Assembly (NCBI GenBank): GCA_023525975.1
Contig: CM042022.1
Location: 66,112,001 to 66,176,000 of the forward strand
Length of the DNA: 64,000 nt
Direction of reading: 5' to 3'
Source: Smallanthus sonchifolius
Lineage: Eukaryota > Streptophyta > Magnoliopsida > Asterales > Asteraceae
A program made the position numbers and the translations under genes. The notes beneath the pieces are model-generated. The model was not told the DNA's origin and ran no database searches. It was given only the letters and a program-made list of their open reading frames with translations. This document shows positions 53,932-63,358 of this stretch, one piece after another. Position 1 is the stretch's first letter. Every line of letters starts with the position of its first letter.

Positions 53932-54247
53932 GATTCCCCTGAGCAACTTATCTCAGGATATCCTCGGTAACGTATGGTACTGATACGTAGATCCTAAATC
54001 GGGCGAGGTAGTGGTGATTGGAAAGGTGTGGTCCGATAGTGGAAGCTTAGTGCCAAGGGAACTGATCAGAGTGTTTGATGAAGTCTGCTTCATAAACTTC
54101 TATGTGAAATATCTGTAAGCGCTAGCTGACAAGTACTGCATGTACACGGACGAGTGGACAAAGTTCCTTGCTTCTAAATATGACAAGGTGATCAAGTTCT
54201 ACCTTGACTACAAGAAGAAGATGGAAGCTAAAGCTGGGGAGCAGTGA
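53932..54247 (+). pseudogene. Post-pol ORF (aORF) of Cop-H, C-terminal end
   Basis: About 100 codons that align with the end of aORF-B: WY-YVDPKSGEVVVIGK, SLVPRELIRVFDEVCFINF, KYCMYTDEWTKFLASKYDKVIKF and a Lys-rich end. Two stops interrupt it (TGA within the WYWYVD motif, TAA near 54117). It is the same family member as aORF-B, as the LTRs also show. Confidence 0.8.
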
Positions 54248-54285
54248 AGACCGAAGACAATCCAGAGCTGTTGTCAAGGGGAGTT

Positions 54286-54795
54286 TGTTGAAGCACTTTT
54301 ATGTGACAGACACTTTGGGTAGTGTCTTAGCTTTTGTACTTGTCTTGTATGTATTAGTCTTTGTATGTTAGTTTCTGTATGTATTAGTTATCGAGTTGTA
54401 ATTTCTAATGCATGTTATTATTGTATATTTTCTCTAAGTGTTTTGTGCACTTAGCATGTGCACAGGAATTACTTCCTGCGTACTTAGAAAGTACGCAAGA
54501 ATACTCTTCGTACTTGTTAAGTACGTATGAACAATTTTCCCTACGCACTTGTTAAGTGCGCAGAGATCAAGTCTAGTATAAATAGAATAGGTTGACAGAA
54601 TTTATGTACGCAGACATTTGCACTCAGTATATTCTCTCTGTAACCTTCAAGTTTATATTATACGGAGTTTGAAAGTGATTTCGTTGTCAGTTTACTCTGT
54701 GTTGCTTGATTCTCCACCTAGTCACGGGCATTCCGCACCCGGTACGACTAGTCACACACCCACATGTAACGATCTGAGACACCCGGGGACCTACA
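54286..54795 (+). repeat. 3' LTR of Cop-H (510 bp)
   Basis: TGTTGAAGCAC...GGGGACCTACA, close in sequence and length to the Cop-B LTR. Confidence 0.88.
54447..54584 (+). promoter_or_regulatory. Cop-H LTR promoter: four palindromes plus TATA
   Basis: Cores at 54447-54461 (GCAC/GTGC arms), 54480-54494 and 54510-54524 (GTAC/GTAC arms) and 54545-54559 (GCAC/GTGC arms), with starts 33, 30 and 35 bp apart. TATAAATA at 54577-54584 lies 17 bp after the last core. Both arm types occur in one array, and each stays symmetric. Confidence 0.78.
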
Positions 54796-56588
54796 CCTAA
54801 TCTTGTACCGTCAGTGCCTTCATCATCATCCTTTTTTTTTGGAAATGGAGTGCTCGGTTTCGGATCTATGGGATTCTCATTCTTTTCTTCCTCTTTCTGT
54901 TCTCCTTCTTGTTCCAAGATCACAACATCATTAAATGCTGACATATCAAACACTTCTTCAAAGTTCATCGACTCTTCATTCAATCTCTCTTTCAATTGAT
55001 TCAATTCATTTGTCAACGTAGATCCTCCTTTCTTCACCACTACTAATCCCTTTGCCATGTCATTGATATTATCTTTCGTAACCTTGTTCAATCTAGTTTG
55101 ATTTTCCAGTTGAAATTTTAGCCTCTCAATCTCTTTTTGTCGTTCTGTTACAGTTTCTTTCAACTCTTCTATTTCCAAATCTCTGTCTTCTTCTCTGTTT
55201 CTTGCAGCTTCAATCTACTCCTTCATCCAACGAATTAACTTAGTAGTTTCTAGCCCAACTCTTTCGACCATGTCGGGATCCAACGGCTCTTTCTTAGGAG
55301 GAGGGACGGGTTTTCCTATTAGCTTTGTCGACTTTCAGGCCATAGTCTTTAATCATTTTAGAGTGCTTGCTTGAGGGGTTTGCTGTTTCTTGGGAGGTGA
55401 CTGTCTTGTACCAGAAGTGCCTTCTGTCTGCTTAGGCGGAGGATGCTCTTCAGCATCTAGAGTGGCACGCGCTAAATGATCTACTTCAATGTCTTCTTGA
55501 GTAATACCATGAGGGGGAGGAGTTGGAAGTCTTGTGGGACTCTGTTGCTGCTGACGAACATAACTATCTCTTGCGGATTTCATAAATCCCTCACCGTCAC
55601 CACTAGTTCTTGGCTTCTTTTTTTACCCCTTTCCGGGTCAATAGCTTTGCCCTTTGCTTTTCTCTTTCTCACCTCTTCTTCACTATCTCTTTATTGTTCC
55701 CTTTATTTCTCAACAACTTTCTTCTTTTGTTCAGCAATTTTTGACTTTCTTTCTCTCTTCCCTTTTACAATCTTCAGGGCAGCCTTAATGGTTGACAATA
55801 TCTCTTCTCTATACATATTATCATACATTAGTGTCCACTTGCCTAAAAAAGTAGGATACTTCCTTTGAATGTCTGTGTAGAAATGAGTGTCTACTTTAGC
55901 AAACATCATAGGTCGACCACTCAGAGGCAAAACTTTAAGAAGGAAGTTCAGGATCATCTGAATGAAACGAGGATATAACAACCACTTGTTGTCTCTTGCT
56001 CGGTTGCATAAGTGGCTGAAGATGTGATGTAACATATTGAACTCGTCTCCGCGACAGATATTTAACATGATAGCACCCCAATGCATGCTTAACGCATCAT
56101 ATCTTCCATTTATGTGTGACATGGAGTGTATGAATATGTACATGATTACTTTCCAATCTCTTGACAGGAACCTCTTTTGAATCTCATTTTTTTCTAAACG
56201 GCCCTTCATAGCCCAGCTCTTGCACAAACCTTCTTCTTGCATCTTCCTCATCAATGTTTCTCGGATTGTCACGGTTATCACCCAATTGCAAAGCCTTTCT
56301 GACCGTGCTTTCCGAAATCAACAACTCATGCTCGTGAACAACAGATCTGATGTGAGGTCTCTTAGTAACAGCGTGAGTTCTGAACTCGGCATTAATCCAA
56401 AATTCCTCTACCAATTTTTTTGTAGACGGCTTCATTCCATGTAATAGCATATAAGATCCTGCTTTGCAGCAACCATCTGGCCACATCGTTGAATTCATTA
56501 GGAATGGGTTCCGAAAAGCTGATAGCCATGTTGTGACGGCTATCACTAGCAAGTCTTTCTTCAACCATGATCTGTGCACATCATACAC
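54796..56588 (-). pseudogene. Post-pol ORF (aORF) of Cop-I, N-terminal and middle part
   Basis: On the minus strand it starts at the ATG at 56588. Open parts are 56588-56184, 56281-55703, 55583-55353 and 55178-54796. The N-terminal domain reads LKKDLLVIAVTTWLSAF, ISESTVRKALQLGDN and DWKVIMYIFIHSM, then WLLYPRFIQMILN (signature, near 55975). A Lys/Arg-rich patch (IVKGKRERKSKIAEQKKK) could be a nuclear localisation signal. A Pro/Gln-rich linker and a clear heptad segment (IEELKETVTERQKEIERLKFQLENQ) come next, then an acidic stretch. The C-terminal domain is missing because Cop-H interrupts it. One frameshift lies near 56230 and stops near 55690 and 55330. Confidence 0.78.
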
Positions 56589-56944
56589 AAATATATCAGT
56601 AATTGAAATTTTAATTAATTAATATAAGAACACAAAGAAATTGATTAATTAAACTTGTAAAATAAAGACAGTAGAATTGGCTAGAGAATCGCTTGTGACA
56701 CATGGCTATCAGCCCGCTGAGAGTCGGCCGGGTTTCAGGAGACAATCAGCTTGGTAACAGGAGAAAATCAACTCGATAATGAGAGAGTCGGATGGTATGA
56801 GGGCAAGAGTCTGCCTGGTCATGAGAGTGTCATCCGGTCAATCGATAAGTCTTTAGGTTTCGATAAGTCTAGGTTTCGATAATTTGAAGCAGACTCTGAT
56901 CTTCATTTACAATGAAGGCATTCGATAAGATATATATACATCAA
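56589..56944 (-). other. Short spacer between pol and aORF of Cop-I
   Basis: No protein. On the minus strand ATCGAAACC and GACTTATCG are repeated (56849-56890) and an AATTAATTAAT tract lies near 56605-56650. It is much shorter than the spacers of Cop-A and Cop-G, and I see none of the GAACTT or GTACTT palindromes. Confidence 0.55.
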
Positions 56945-58289
56945 TGTGCTTTGTTTTGGAATGTTGAATTGGGTTCTTTATGATCTTCACATAAGCTTCA
57001 TTATCAATAAACATCGGAGTCTACTTCAAATTGATGCCCTATTCCATTATTTGATGTTGAATCCACAAGATTTGAGAGCAGTAACTGGAAGCAGCAACAT
57101 ACTCAGTTTCAGTGGATTAGATGGAGACATAAGTTTGTTTCTTGCACTGCCAGGACACTAAGTAGTGTCCCAAGTATTGACATCCCCCTGCCATAGACAT
57201 TCTGTCAAGTTGACATCCTCCATGATCCCTATCATAGTAGGCAACCAAATTGAAGCTATTTGATTTTGGATACCATAGCCCCAACTTAGGAGTGTCTTTC
57301 AGGTAGCAGAAGATTCTTTTTACAGTGATCTCATGGGATTCCTTGTGATTAGCTTAATATCGAGCATAATAGAAAACTGCAAACATAATGTCCGGACGCT
57401 TGCGTGTGAGATACATCAGGGAGCCAATCATTGAAAGATAATGATGTCTATCAATGGGTTTTCCTACTGGATCAGAATTCAACGATCTTTGAGCAGTATA
57501 TGGGGTTGAAGCTTCCTTAAAATCAGTCATCCGGAACTTTTGGAGTATATCTCGAACATACTTTGCTTGATGAATTAATGTTCCTTCATTTGACTGCTTA
57601 ACCTCCAATCCAAGAAAGAATGTGAGCTCGCCCATTTTGCTCATCTCAAACTTGGCTTTCATTACGTTCTCAAACTCCCTGCATAACTTCTCATCAGATG
57701 ATCCAAAGATTATGTCGTCTACAGAGATCTGCACAAGCATGGTGTCATTTATGATCTTCCTTTTGAATAAAGTCATATTAATCTTCTCCCGTACGAAGCC
57801 ATTCTATAGAAGATATGTGGAGAGAGTATCATACCAAGCCCTCGGGGCTTGATGAAGTCCATACAAGGCTTTGTCAAGCTTGTAGACGTGGTCTGGATGA
57901 TCTAGATCTTCAAACCTTGGAGGCTGGCACACATATACTTCCTCCTTCACCGTCCCGTATAAGAACGCGCTTTTTACGTCCATTTGATAGACCTTAAAGT
58001 TCTTGTAACAATCATAAGCTTGGAAAATCCTAATTGCTTCCAGACGAGTAATAGGAGCAAACACCTTCGCATAATCAATACCCTCGTCTTGGGCAAACCC
58101 CTGCCCCGCTAACCGTGCTTTATTCTTTACCACAACATTTCGTTCATCTGTTTTGTTACGATAAACCCAAAGGGTACCAATCGGGTACTTGTTCTTTGGA
58201 ATATTAACAAGGTCCCACACCTTTAACTTTATGAACTGAGCTAATTCTTCCTGCATAGCATCAATCCAGCTTGATTCCTTCAAGGCCAT
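56945..58289 (-). pseudogene. Copia reverse transcriptase and RNase H of Cop-I
   Basis: On the minus strand the RT is nearly continuous. 58289-57804 holds SWIDAMQEELAQF, WVYRNKTDE, KARLAGQGFAQDEGIDY, YQMDVKSAFLYG and ALYGLHQAPRAWYD. One stop (57802-57804) precedes 57776-57354 in the same frame, with the catalytic SVDDIIFGS (Tyr to Ser at the first position), FFLGLEV and SLMYLTRKRPDIMFA. RNase H follows in broken form: LGLWYPK, a degenerate Asp motif, STETEYVAAS and IDNEAYVKI, then KTKHID near 56950, where the homology ends. With one stop and few shifts it is the least damaged Copia pol here. Confidence 0.92.
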
Positions 58290-59245
58290 TGAAATGTTCT
58301 TTGGAACATCTTGTGATAGGAAACATACACACAGGGTCGCATTGTAAGTGTTGAATAACTTCTTGTACGAACACCCTCGGAAATAGGTCCGATCACATTC
58401 TCCAAAGGATGATCTGAAAGAGTCTTGAAACTAGGCCTGTCGGGAACATCAACTTGTTCTGGAAGATTCGTTAAATGAATATCAGGAACTGTTTTAGATT
58501 CAGCATCTTCTTCCGAATCACTGTCAGAATTAACAGCGGGATCATTTGCCAGATTCTGATCAAGAGGAATAGCATTTGAATTGAATGGAGCTATTTGATC
58601 AGAAGAGGCATCACCAGTAGTTTCGCCAGGAACAGTCTCAGCAGCCTTAGAGTGATAAGAAGTTACTGTACTATTATTTGATACAGATAATGGATCAGCA
58701 ACAATCGGTGTTATTCTTGTTGAAAACGACATAAATTCTTCATCTGCACTGATGGATGGAATAAATGATGGTTCAGAGGATAGTGTGGACTGAGGGATGA
58801 TTGGTGCATGAGGTATGAAGTTATGGAAGATAACATCTGCATCATAGAACCAGTCAAGACCGGTTCCAGTGTTTGTAGAGTTAGTTTCCTGCCAATCGAC
58901 ATAGTACGATTCTTGTACGATCTTTGTTCTCTTGTTGTAGACTCTGTATACCTTCTGAGATGATGAATATCTAATGAAATAACATTCATCTCCCACTTCT
59001 CCAAACTTTGCTAAATTCTCAACAGTGTTTAACGGTGTGCACTAACATCCAAATGCTCTAAAGATTTCAATCAAGGGAATTATTCATGAAATAACTCATA
59101 AGCGGTCTTGTTGTGAGTCTTGACCACCAGAGCATGATTCAGAACATAATTAGCAGTGTTAACTGCTTCGGCCCAGAAGATAATAGGAAGCTTTGAATCA
59201 ATCAGTATCGTTTGAGCAGCCTCGATCAACGTATGGTTTTTTTCT
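58290..59245 (-). pseudogene. Cop-I integrase C-terminal and linker region
   Basis: On the minus strand 58996-58280 is open: ECYFIRYSSSQKVYRVYNKRT and IVQESYYVDWQET (the conserved Copia segment after the integrase core). An acidic linker (DSDSEEDAESK) follows, and it ends RTRSYSTLTMRPC before the RT start. Between 59245 and 58997 the integrase end is readable only with frameshifts (the first at the ERKN motif after PQQNGV). Confidence 0.85.
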
Positions 59246-59749
59246 TTAACCTACTCCGTTCTGCTGGGGAGTCCTGGCAGCATTGAATTGTCTTGAAATT
59301 CCCTTTCTTTCACAAAATTCATTCAAGACATGATTCTTAAACTTGGTTCCATCGTCGCTTCTGATTGAAATCACCAAACACTTGCAGATCTTCTCAATTT
59401 GCAGAATTAGACTTTTCATCACTTCAGCGGTTTCATTTTTAGTAGCTAAGAAATTAACCCAAGAATATCTTGAGAGGTCATCTGTTACAACAAAACAATA
59501 AGATTTTTTAGAAATGCTCTTCACACTTACAGGACCAAAAAGGTCCATATGAATCAATTGTAAGGGAACAGAAATGGAGTTCATTGCTTTGGGCTTGTGT
59601 GACTTCTTGTGTTGTTTCCCTTTAGCACAGGCCATGCATTTTTCAAAGAAATTGAAATCCTTGGAGGGCAAACCTCTCACAAGGTTTTGCTTTACCAAAC
59701 GATTTATGTATTTAAAGTTCACATGACCGAGTCGACGATGCCAAATCAA
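59246..59749 (-). pseudogene. Copia integrase core of Cop-I
   Basis: This integrase would insert the cDNA into the genome. On the minus strand the zinc finger is WHRRLGHVNFKYI...KCMACAKGK (H-x-H and C-x2-C). Catalytic Asp residues are in HMDLFGPV and IRSDDGTKF. The third, the Glu after PQQNGV, is put out of frame by an indel at 59246. The frame is open for 167 codons. Confidence 0.92.
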
Positions 59750-59753
59750 TTAT

Positions 59754-60357
59754 TCAGAGTCTGATATATAGCAAACATGCCATAGAGGCCTTTGTTGCTT
59801 GGTCATTCATGTCTACAACATAGGTATTATTCTTTCGAGGAGTCCTCAGCAATATCAGATTATTAGGAATAACGATTCCTGGTTTGAGAAAGAGGCATTC
59901 AGCATTGTTGAACAACACAGAGAGCTGTTTATCATAGATTTGTGATACACTCATCAGATTGTAACATAATTCAAGAACGAGATTGACTTTCTCCAAGGTG
60001 AGAGTTCCATTGCACACATTTCCTTGTCCAGTGATCTTTTCTCCCTTTCATCACCAGCAAAAGCAAGGTATCCCCCATCGAGTATTCAGAAATCAGTGAG
60101 CAGATCTTTTAACCCGGTCATATGACGAGAGCACCCACTATCAACATGCCATGAGTTGTTAATAGTCCTTTTGGGAATACCCTGTCACATATAAGATAAT
60201 TTATTGAGAAATCAAAATCCAAGTCTTTTTCAATTTGGGTGGAACAGTTACTTCAACATTTCTATCAAGTCTAGTTCTCCACCAACATGAGCCTTTTAAG
60301 AAATTATTAATATTTAGATGAAAATTGTTAATTTGGTGATAAAATAAATTTTGAACA
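59754..60357 (-). pseudogene. Cop-I protease and GAG-pre-integrase domain
   Basis: On the minus strand 60357-60180 reads INNFHLNINNFLKGSCWW and RLDRNVEVTVPPK (gag-pol linker). Then comes the protease active site SWHVDSGCSRHMTG (about 60160-60115) and, after stops, NLMSVSQIYDKQL...LIPR-type NNTYVVDMND of the GAG-pre-integrase domain (60017-59754). Tat-N cuts the frame at 60357/60358. Confidence 0.85.
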
Positions 60358-61021
60358 TGTTGGTGTCTATTATAATTGCCCCATTATTATGCATCTAAGG
60401 TCTTTGAAATTTGACCTAATTGTTTGGGGTCATTTTTATGACTGAGGATCCTGGACCTTTGACATTCTTCAGTTTCCTGAAAGGTTTCGGTATCCTAAAC
60501 ATTTATAATACTACCCGTTGTATCCTGCTTCTATCTTAATTTTTATGCGCAGATAGCGCGTGTGGACTTGGTCTCTCCTAAAGACTCGCTCAAGAGAATA
60601 TGGAGAACGAGTAGAATATGCTGAAAAAGGGTTATAACGGTCATATTTGAAGACCAAGTAATCTCCGGGATTCTCGGTTAGTTAGTTACCTTATCTTTTG
60701 TATTTAATCTGCAGTGAGATCCATTAGAACACACACTGAACATGAAATACATTCACAAACTACTCTGTAACACATAGATTTCAATCATTCACTGTTGAGG
60801 TTGTACTTATTTCATCGATTTATACAAGAACAGGAGGCAAGTGACTTTCAGTCACTTCCCGAGGTTTTATGTCGGCAATCCTCAAGGATTAAGAGCTTTC
60901 CTCGTACATCATCATGCCAAACTTTACATTTACGTTCGTTATATCACATTTTGATCAAGCACACTACGTCACATACTAAGTTTGGTTACACAATTAGTCT
61001 TTATAATTTTTACCCAAAACA
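60358..61021 (+). repeat. 5' LTR of Tat-N (664 bp)
   Basis: TGTTGGTGTCTATT...CCCAAAACA. The end is set by the primer site, the start by the break in Cop-I. Confidence 0.75.
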
Positions 61022-61041
61022 ATTTGGCGCCCACCGTGGGG
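61022..61041 (+). promoter_or_regulatory. Primer binding site of Tat-N
   Basis: ATTTGGCGCCCACCGTGGGG, the standard sequence after 5' LTRs of Tat-lineage Gypsy elements. I do not assign the tRNA from memory. Confidence 0.85.
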
Positions 61042-61115
61042 CAATTGGGCTTTTTATCCTAAAATCTTTATTGAAATTTGTTTTCAATCACTATTTTTCC
61101 AAACTTATTGCAAAA

Positions 61116-62470
61116 ATGTCATCCCAATCCAAGTCAGTTTCTTCTTCTATTTCGTTTTCAAGCTCTGGGTTGACCAACCCTCTTCCTCCTCCGTCATTCC
61201 AGAAAAAGAATGATAATCTACCAAAGAAAATGACCTCTGTGGGTTTTTCAGGATCTGGGATACCTGCCGGAGGACCTGTGCTTGTTTCAAACAACGACAT
61301 CCTCAATCTGTTTTCAGAAGTGAAGCAACAAATAAAACAGCAAGAAAGGACTAATCAGATGTTATTCAAAGAGCTTGAAAGGATAAAATAATCAAAGAAA
61401 CCGGTGGAGGTGACAACTCCGCTGCTACCAAGGATCCTGGACTTTGACTATGCAGGATCCTCAGGAAATCATCAGGGAGACATCATCCCCATGCAGACTG
61501 GAACAACTACAGTTGGTCCAACTAGAGTCACTGCAAACCGAGATCTTGGAATCACCCCAGGATCCTCATCGCAGGATCCTAACATTAGTAACACTTTCAA
61601 TCAGTTTTTAAATACTGACGAACTTATGCAACATACAGGGATCAGTCCAGTCATGGCCAGAGAACTGAAGAAGCTAAGGGATATGATCTCCAGCGTACCG
61701 AGGGTGGTCCAAACAATACCGGAAGAATCCTCAGACAGTCACAGGATCTCTAGATTTGCTCCTCTGATATGTGATGCAGAGATCCCGAAACGCTTCCACA
61801 CTCCCAACATGAAGTTATATGATGGAACTACATATCCCGAAGAGCTTGCCGCACAATACAGGGAGAGAATGAAAATCAATCCCATTCCCTTAGATTTAAA
61901 GGAAGCTTGATTATGCAAGGGCTTCGGGTGCACTATGACAGGATTAGCCTTAAAGTGGCTGCTAAACGTTCCTCCTTATTCAATAACTTCATTTGCTCAC
62001 TTAGTTAATTTGTTCAATAACCAATTTTTTTGCAGCAGAACATTTGAAAGACTAACAAGTGATTTGTATAGGGTCAACCAGAATGCTGGAGAATCCCTTC
62101 GGGATTAGGTCAGCAAGTTCGGCCGGGAATCCCTTGATATCCCAAACCTTGACATTGCTACAGCGGCCCAAGCATTTAAAATGGGATTGAAGAAGGATTC
62201 CCCATTCTACGAGTTATGAAACCTTGCAGGAATCGAGCGCTAAGATTAATAAGGCTCGAAGATGACAAAAGGATCCAACAAAGGATGGATGCTCCAATCA
62301 GCTACGATCAACCAAACCGAAAAACTAAATCTGCACCTTACTAACCTTACAAATCTAAGCCTTACTCTAAGCCTAACAATCACAAAGTCAATGTCGTAGA
62401 GGATGACGAGGATGAAGAAGAGTATCCTAAGATATCTGAATACTGTATTTCTTTAGACACAACAGGCTTA
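61116..62470 (+). pseudogene. Tat-N gag, N-terminal and capsid part
   Basis: The ATG at 61116 starts a Ser-rich reading (SSQSKSVSSSISFSSSG), then LSEVKQQIKQQ-like heptads. A TAA at 61389-61391 interrupts; the same frame goes on at 61404-61910. Capsid landmarks are PLICDAEIPKRFHTPNMKLYDGTTYP (61755-61835), LALKWLLNVPP, FAHLVNLFNNQF and FERLTSDLYRVNQNAGESLRD, which are typical for Tat-lineage Gag. Stops at 61908 and about 62106 and a frameshift near 62220 break it. Arg/Lys- and Asp/Glu-rich stretches lead to the next open frame. AGGATCC-type words recur in 61430-61580 and also in the LTR near 60446. Confidence 0.85.
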
Positions 62471-63358
62471 ATGTTTGCTATGCAGGATCTCGGCGAGAAG
62501 GCTAGGTGGCCTCGAAAGAACGAAAAGAGCTCGGGATGGAAAGATAAGTCCAAATGGTACGCATACCATGAGGATTTTGGCCATGTGACTGAAGACTGCA
62601 TCGCTTTACGAAAGGAGATAAGCTACCTCCTGAGTAAAGGCCACCTCAAAGAATTCCTGGGCAGAAGAAAGGAGAAAGCCAAGGATCATGACAGGACCCC
62701 GCAGAGAGGAACATCCCCACCGCCGGATACCAAGGTAATAAGTTTCATATCTTGTGGTTCTGACATATGTGGTACTTCTTATTCCGCAGCCAAAAGAAAC
62801 GCTAAGGAAGCAAAGATGGAAAAAGGAGATAGAACTACCAAAACGTCAACCTTAACAGAGAAGAAAGTGATCTCTTTTGATGAGGAAGACAGAGACAACG
62901 TGCAGGATCTTCACCATGATGGTTTGGTGATCACTCTATACATAGCCAACCACTTTATTCGCATGATCCTATTTGACGAAGGAAGTTCAGTAAACATTAT
63001 ACAGCATGAAGTTATAAAAAGGATGGGGATTCCTAATTCCGAAATTATCTCAAAATCCTCAGTGTTGGTAGGATTCAGTGGAGAGGTTAAGAACAAAGTT
63101 GGAGAAATAAAGCTACCAATCTACATTGAGGGAGTAAACTCTATACAAAAATTTGGTGACATTGATTCTTTATCTTGCTATAATATTATTCTAGGGAGAC
63201 CATGGATACATGACATGAAAGCAGTACCCTCAACATATCACCAATGTTTCAAAATGCCAACCCCTTGGGGGGTAGTTAGGATCAACAGCGATCAACATGA
63301 AGCTAAAGACTGTTATACGTCCTCAATGAAAGCTTCTACAAAGACAAGAGATGCATAG
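62471..63358 (+). CDS. Tat-N gag end and protease (295 codons open)
   Basis: The frame begins with a remnant of the Tat zinc knuckle: KWYAYHEDFGHVTEDCIALRKE keeps the His and the last Cys, but the first Cys is lost. The linker is Lys-rich. The protease reads LVITLYIANHFIRMILFDEGSSVNIIQ (active site D-E-G in place of D-T/S-G, about residues 172-176), VLVGFSGEVKNKVGEIKLPI, and YNIILGRPWIHDMKAVPSTYHQ (residues 237-258), the standard second half in Tat elements. A TAG ends it at 63356; the reading continues in the same frame into RT. Confidence 0.88.
   Translation: MFAMQDLGEKARWPRKNEKSSGWKDKSKWYAYHEDFGHVTEDCIALRKEISYLLSKGHLKEFLGRRKEKAKDHDRTPQRGTSPPPDTKVISFISCGSDICGTSYSAAKRNAKEAKMEKGDRTTKTSTLTEKKVISFDEEDRDNVQDLHHDGLVITLYIANHFIRMILFDEGSSVNIIQHEVIKRMGIPNSEIISKSSVLVGFSGEVKNKVGEIKLPIYIEGVNSIQKFGDIDSLSCYNIILGRPWIHDMKAVPSTYHQCFKMPTPWGVVRINSDQHEAKDCYTSSMKASTKTRDA

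Larger units (their letters stand above)
53932..54795 (+). mobile_element. Cop-H: right end of a Sirevirus-like Copia element
   Basis: C-terminal end of its post-pol ORF, polypurine tract (54275-54285) and 3' LTR. It lies in the post-pol ORF of Cop-I, whose minus-strand reading starts right after 54795. Its left part is not recognisable beyond Cop-G. Confidence 0.78.
54796..60357 (-). mobile_element. Cop-I: Sirevirus-like Copia element with readable pol
   Basis: On the minus strand: gag-pol junction and protease (from 60357), GAG-pre-integrase, integrase, RT, RNase H (to about 56945), spacer and post-pol ORF (56588 to 54796). Tat-N cuts its upstream end and Cop-H its downstream end, so its LTRs are not visible. 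Confidence 0.85.

Noticed and set aside
61430..61590. Recurrent AGGATCC words as a regulatory repeat
   Set aside because: They are irregularly spaced and fall within gag coding sequence; without other copies I cannot separate this from codon use.
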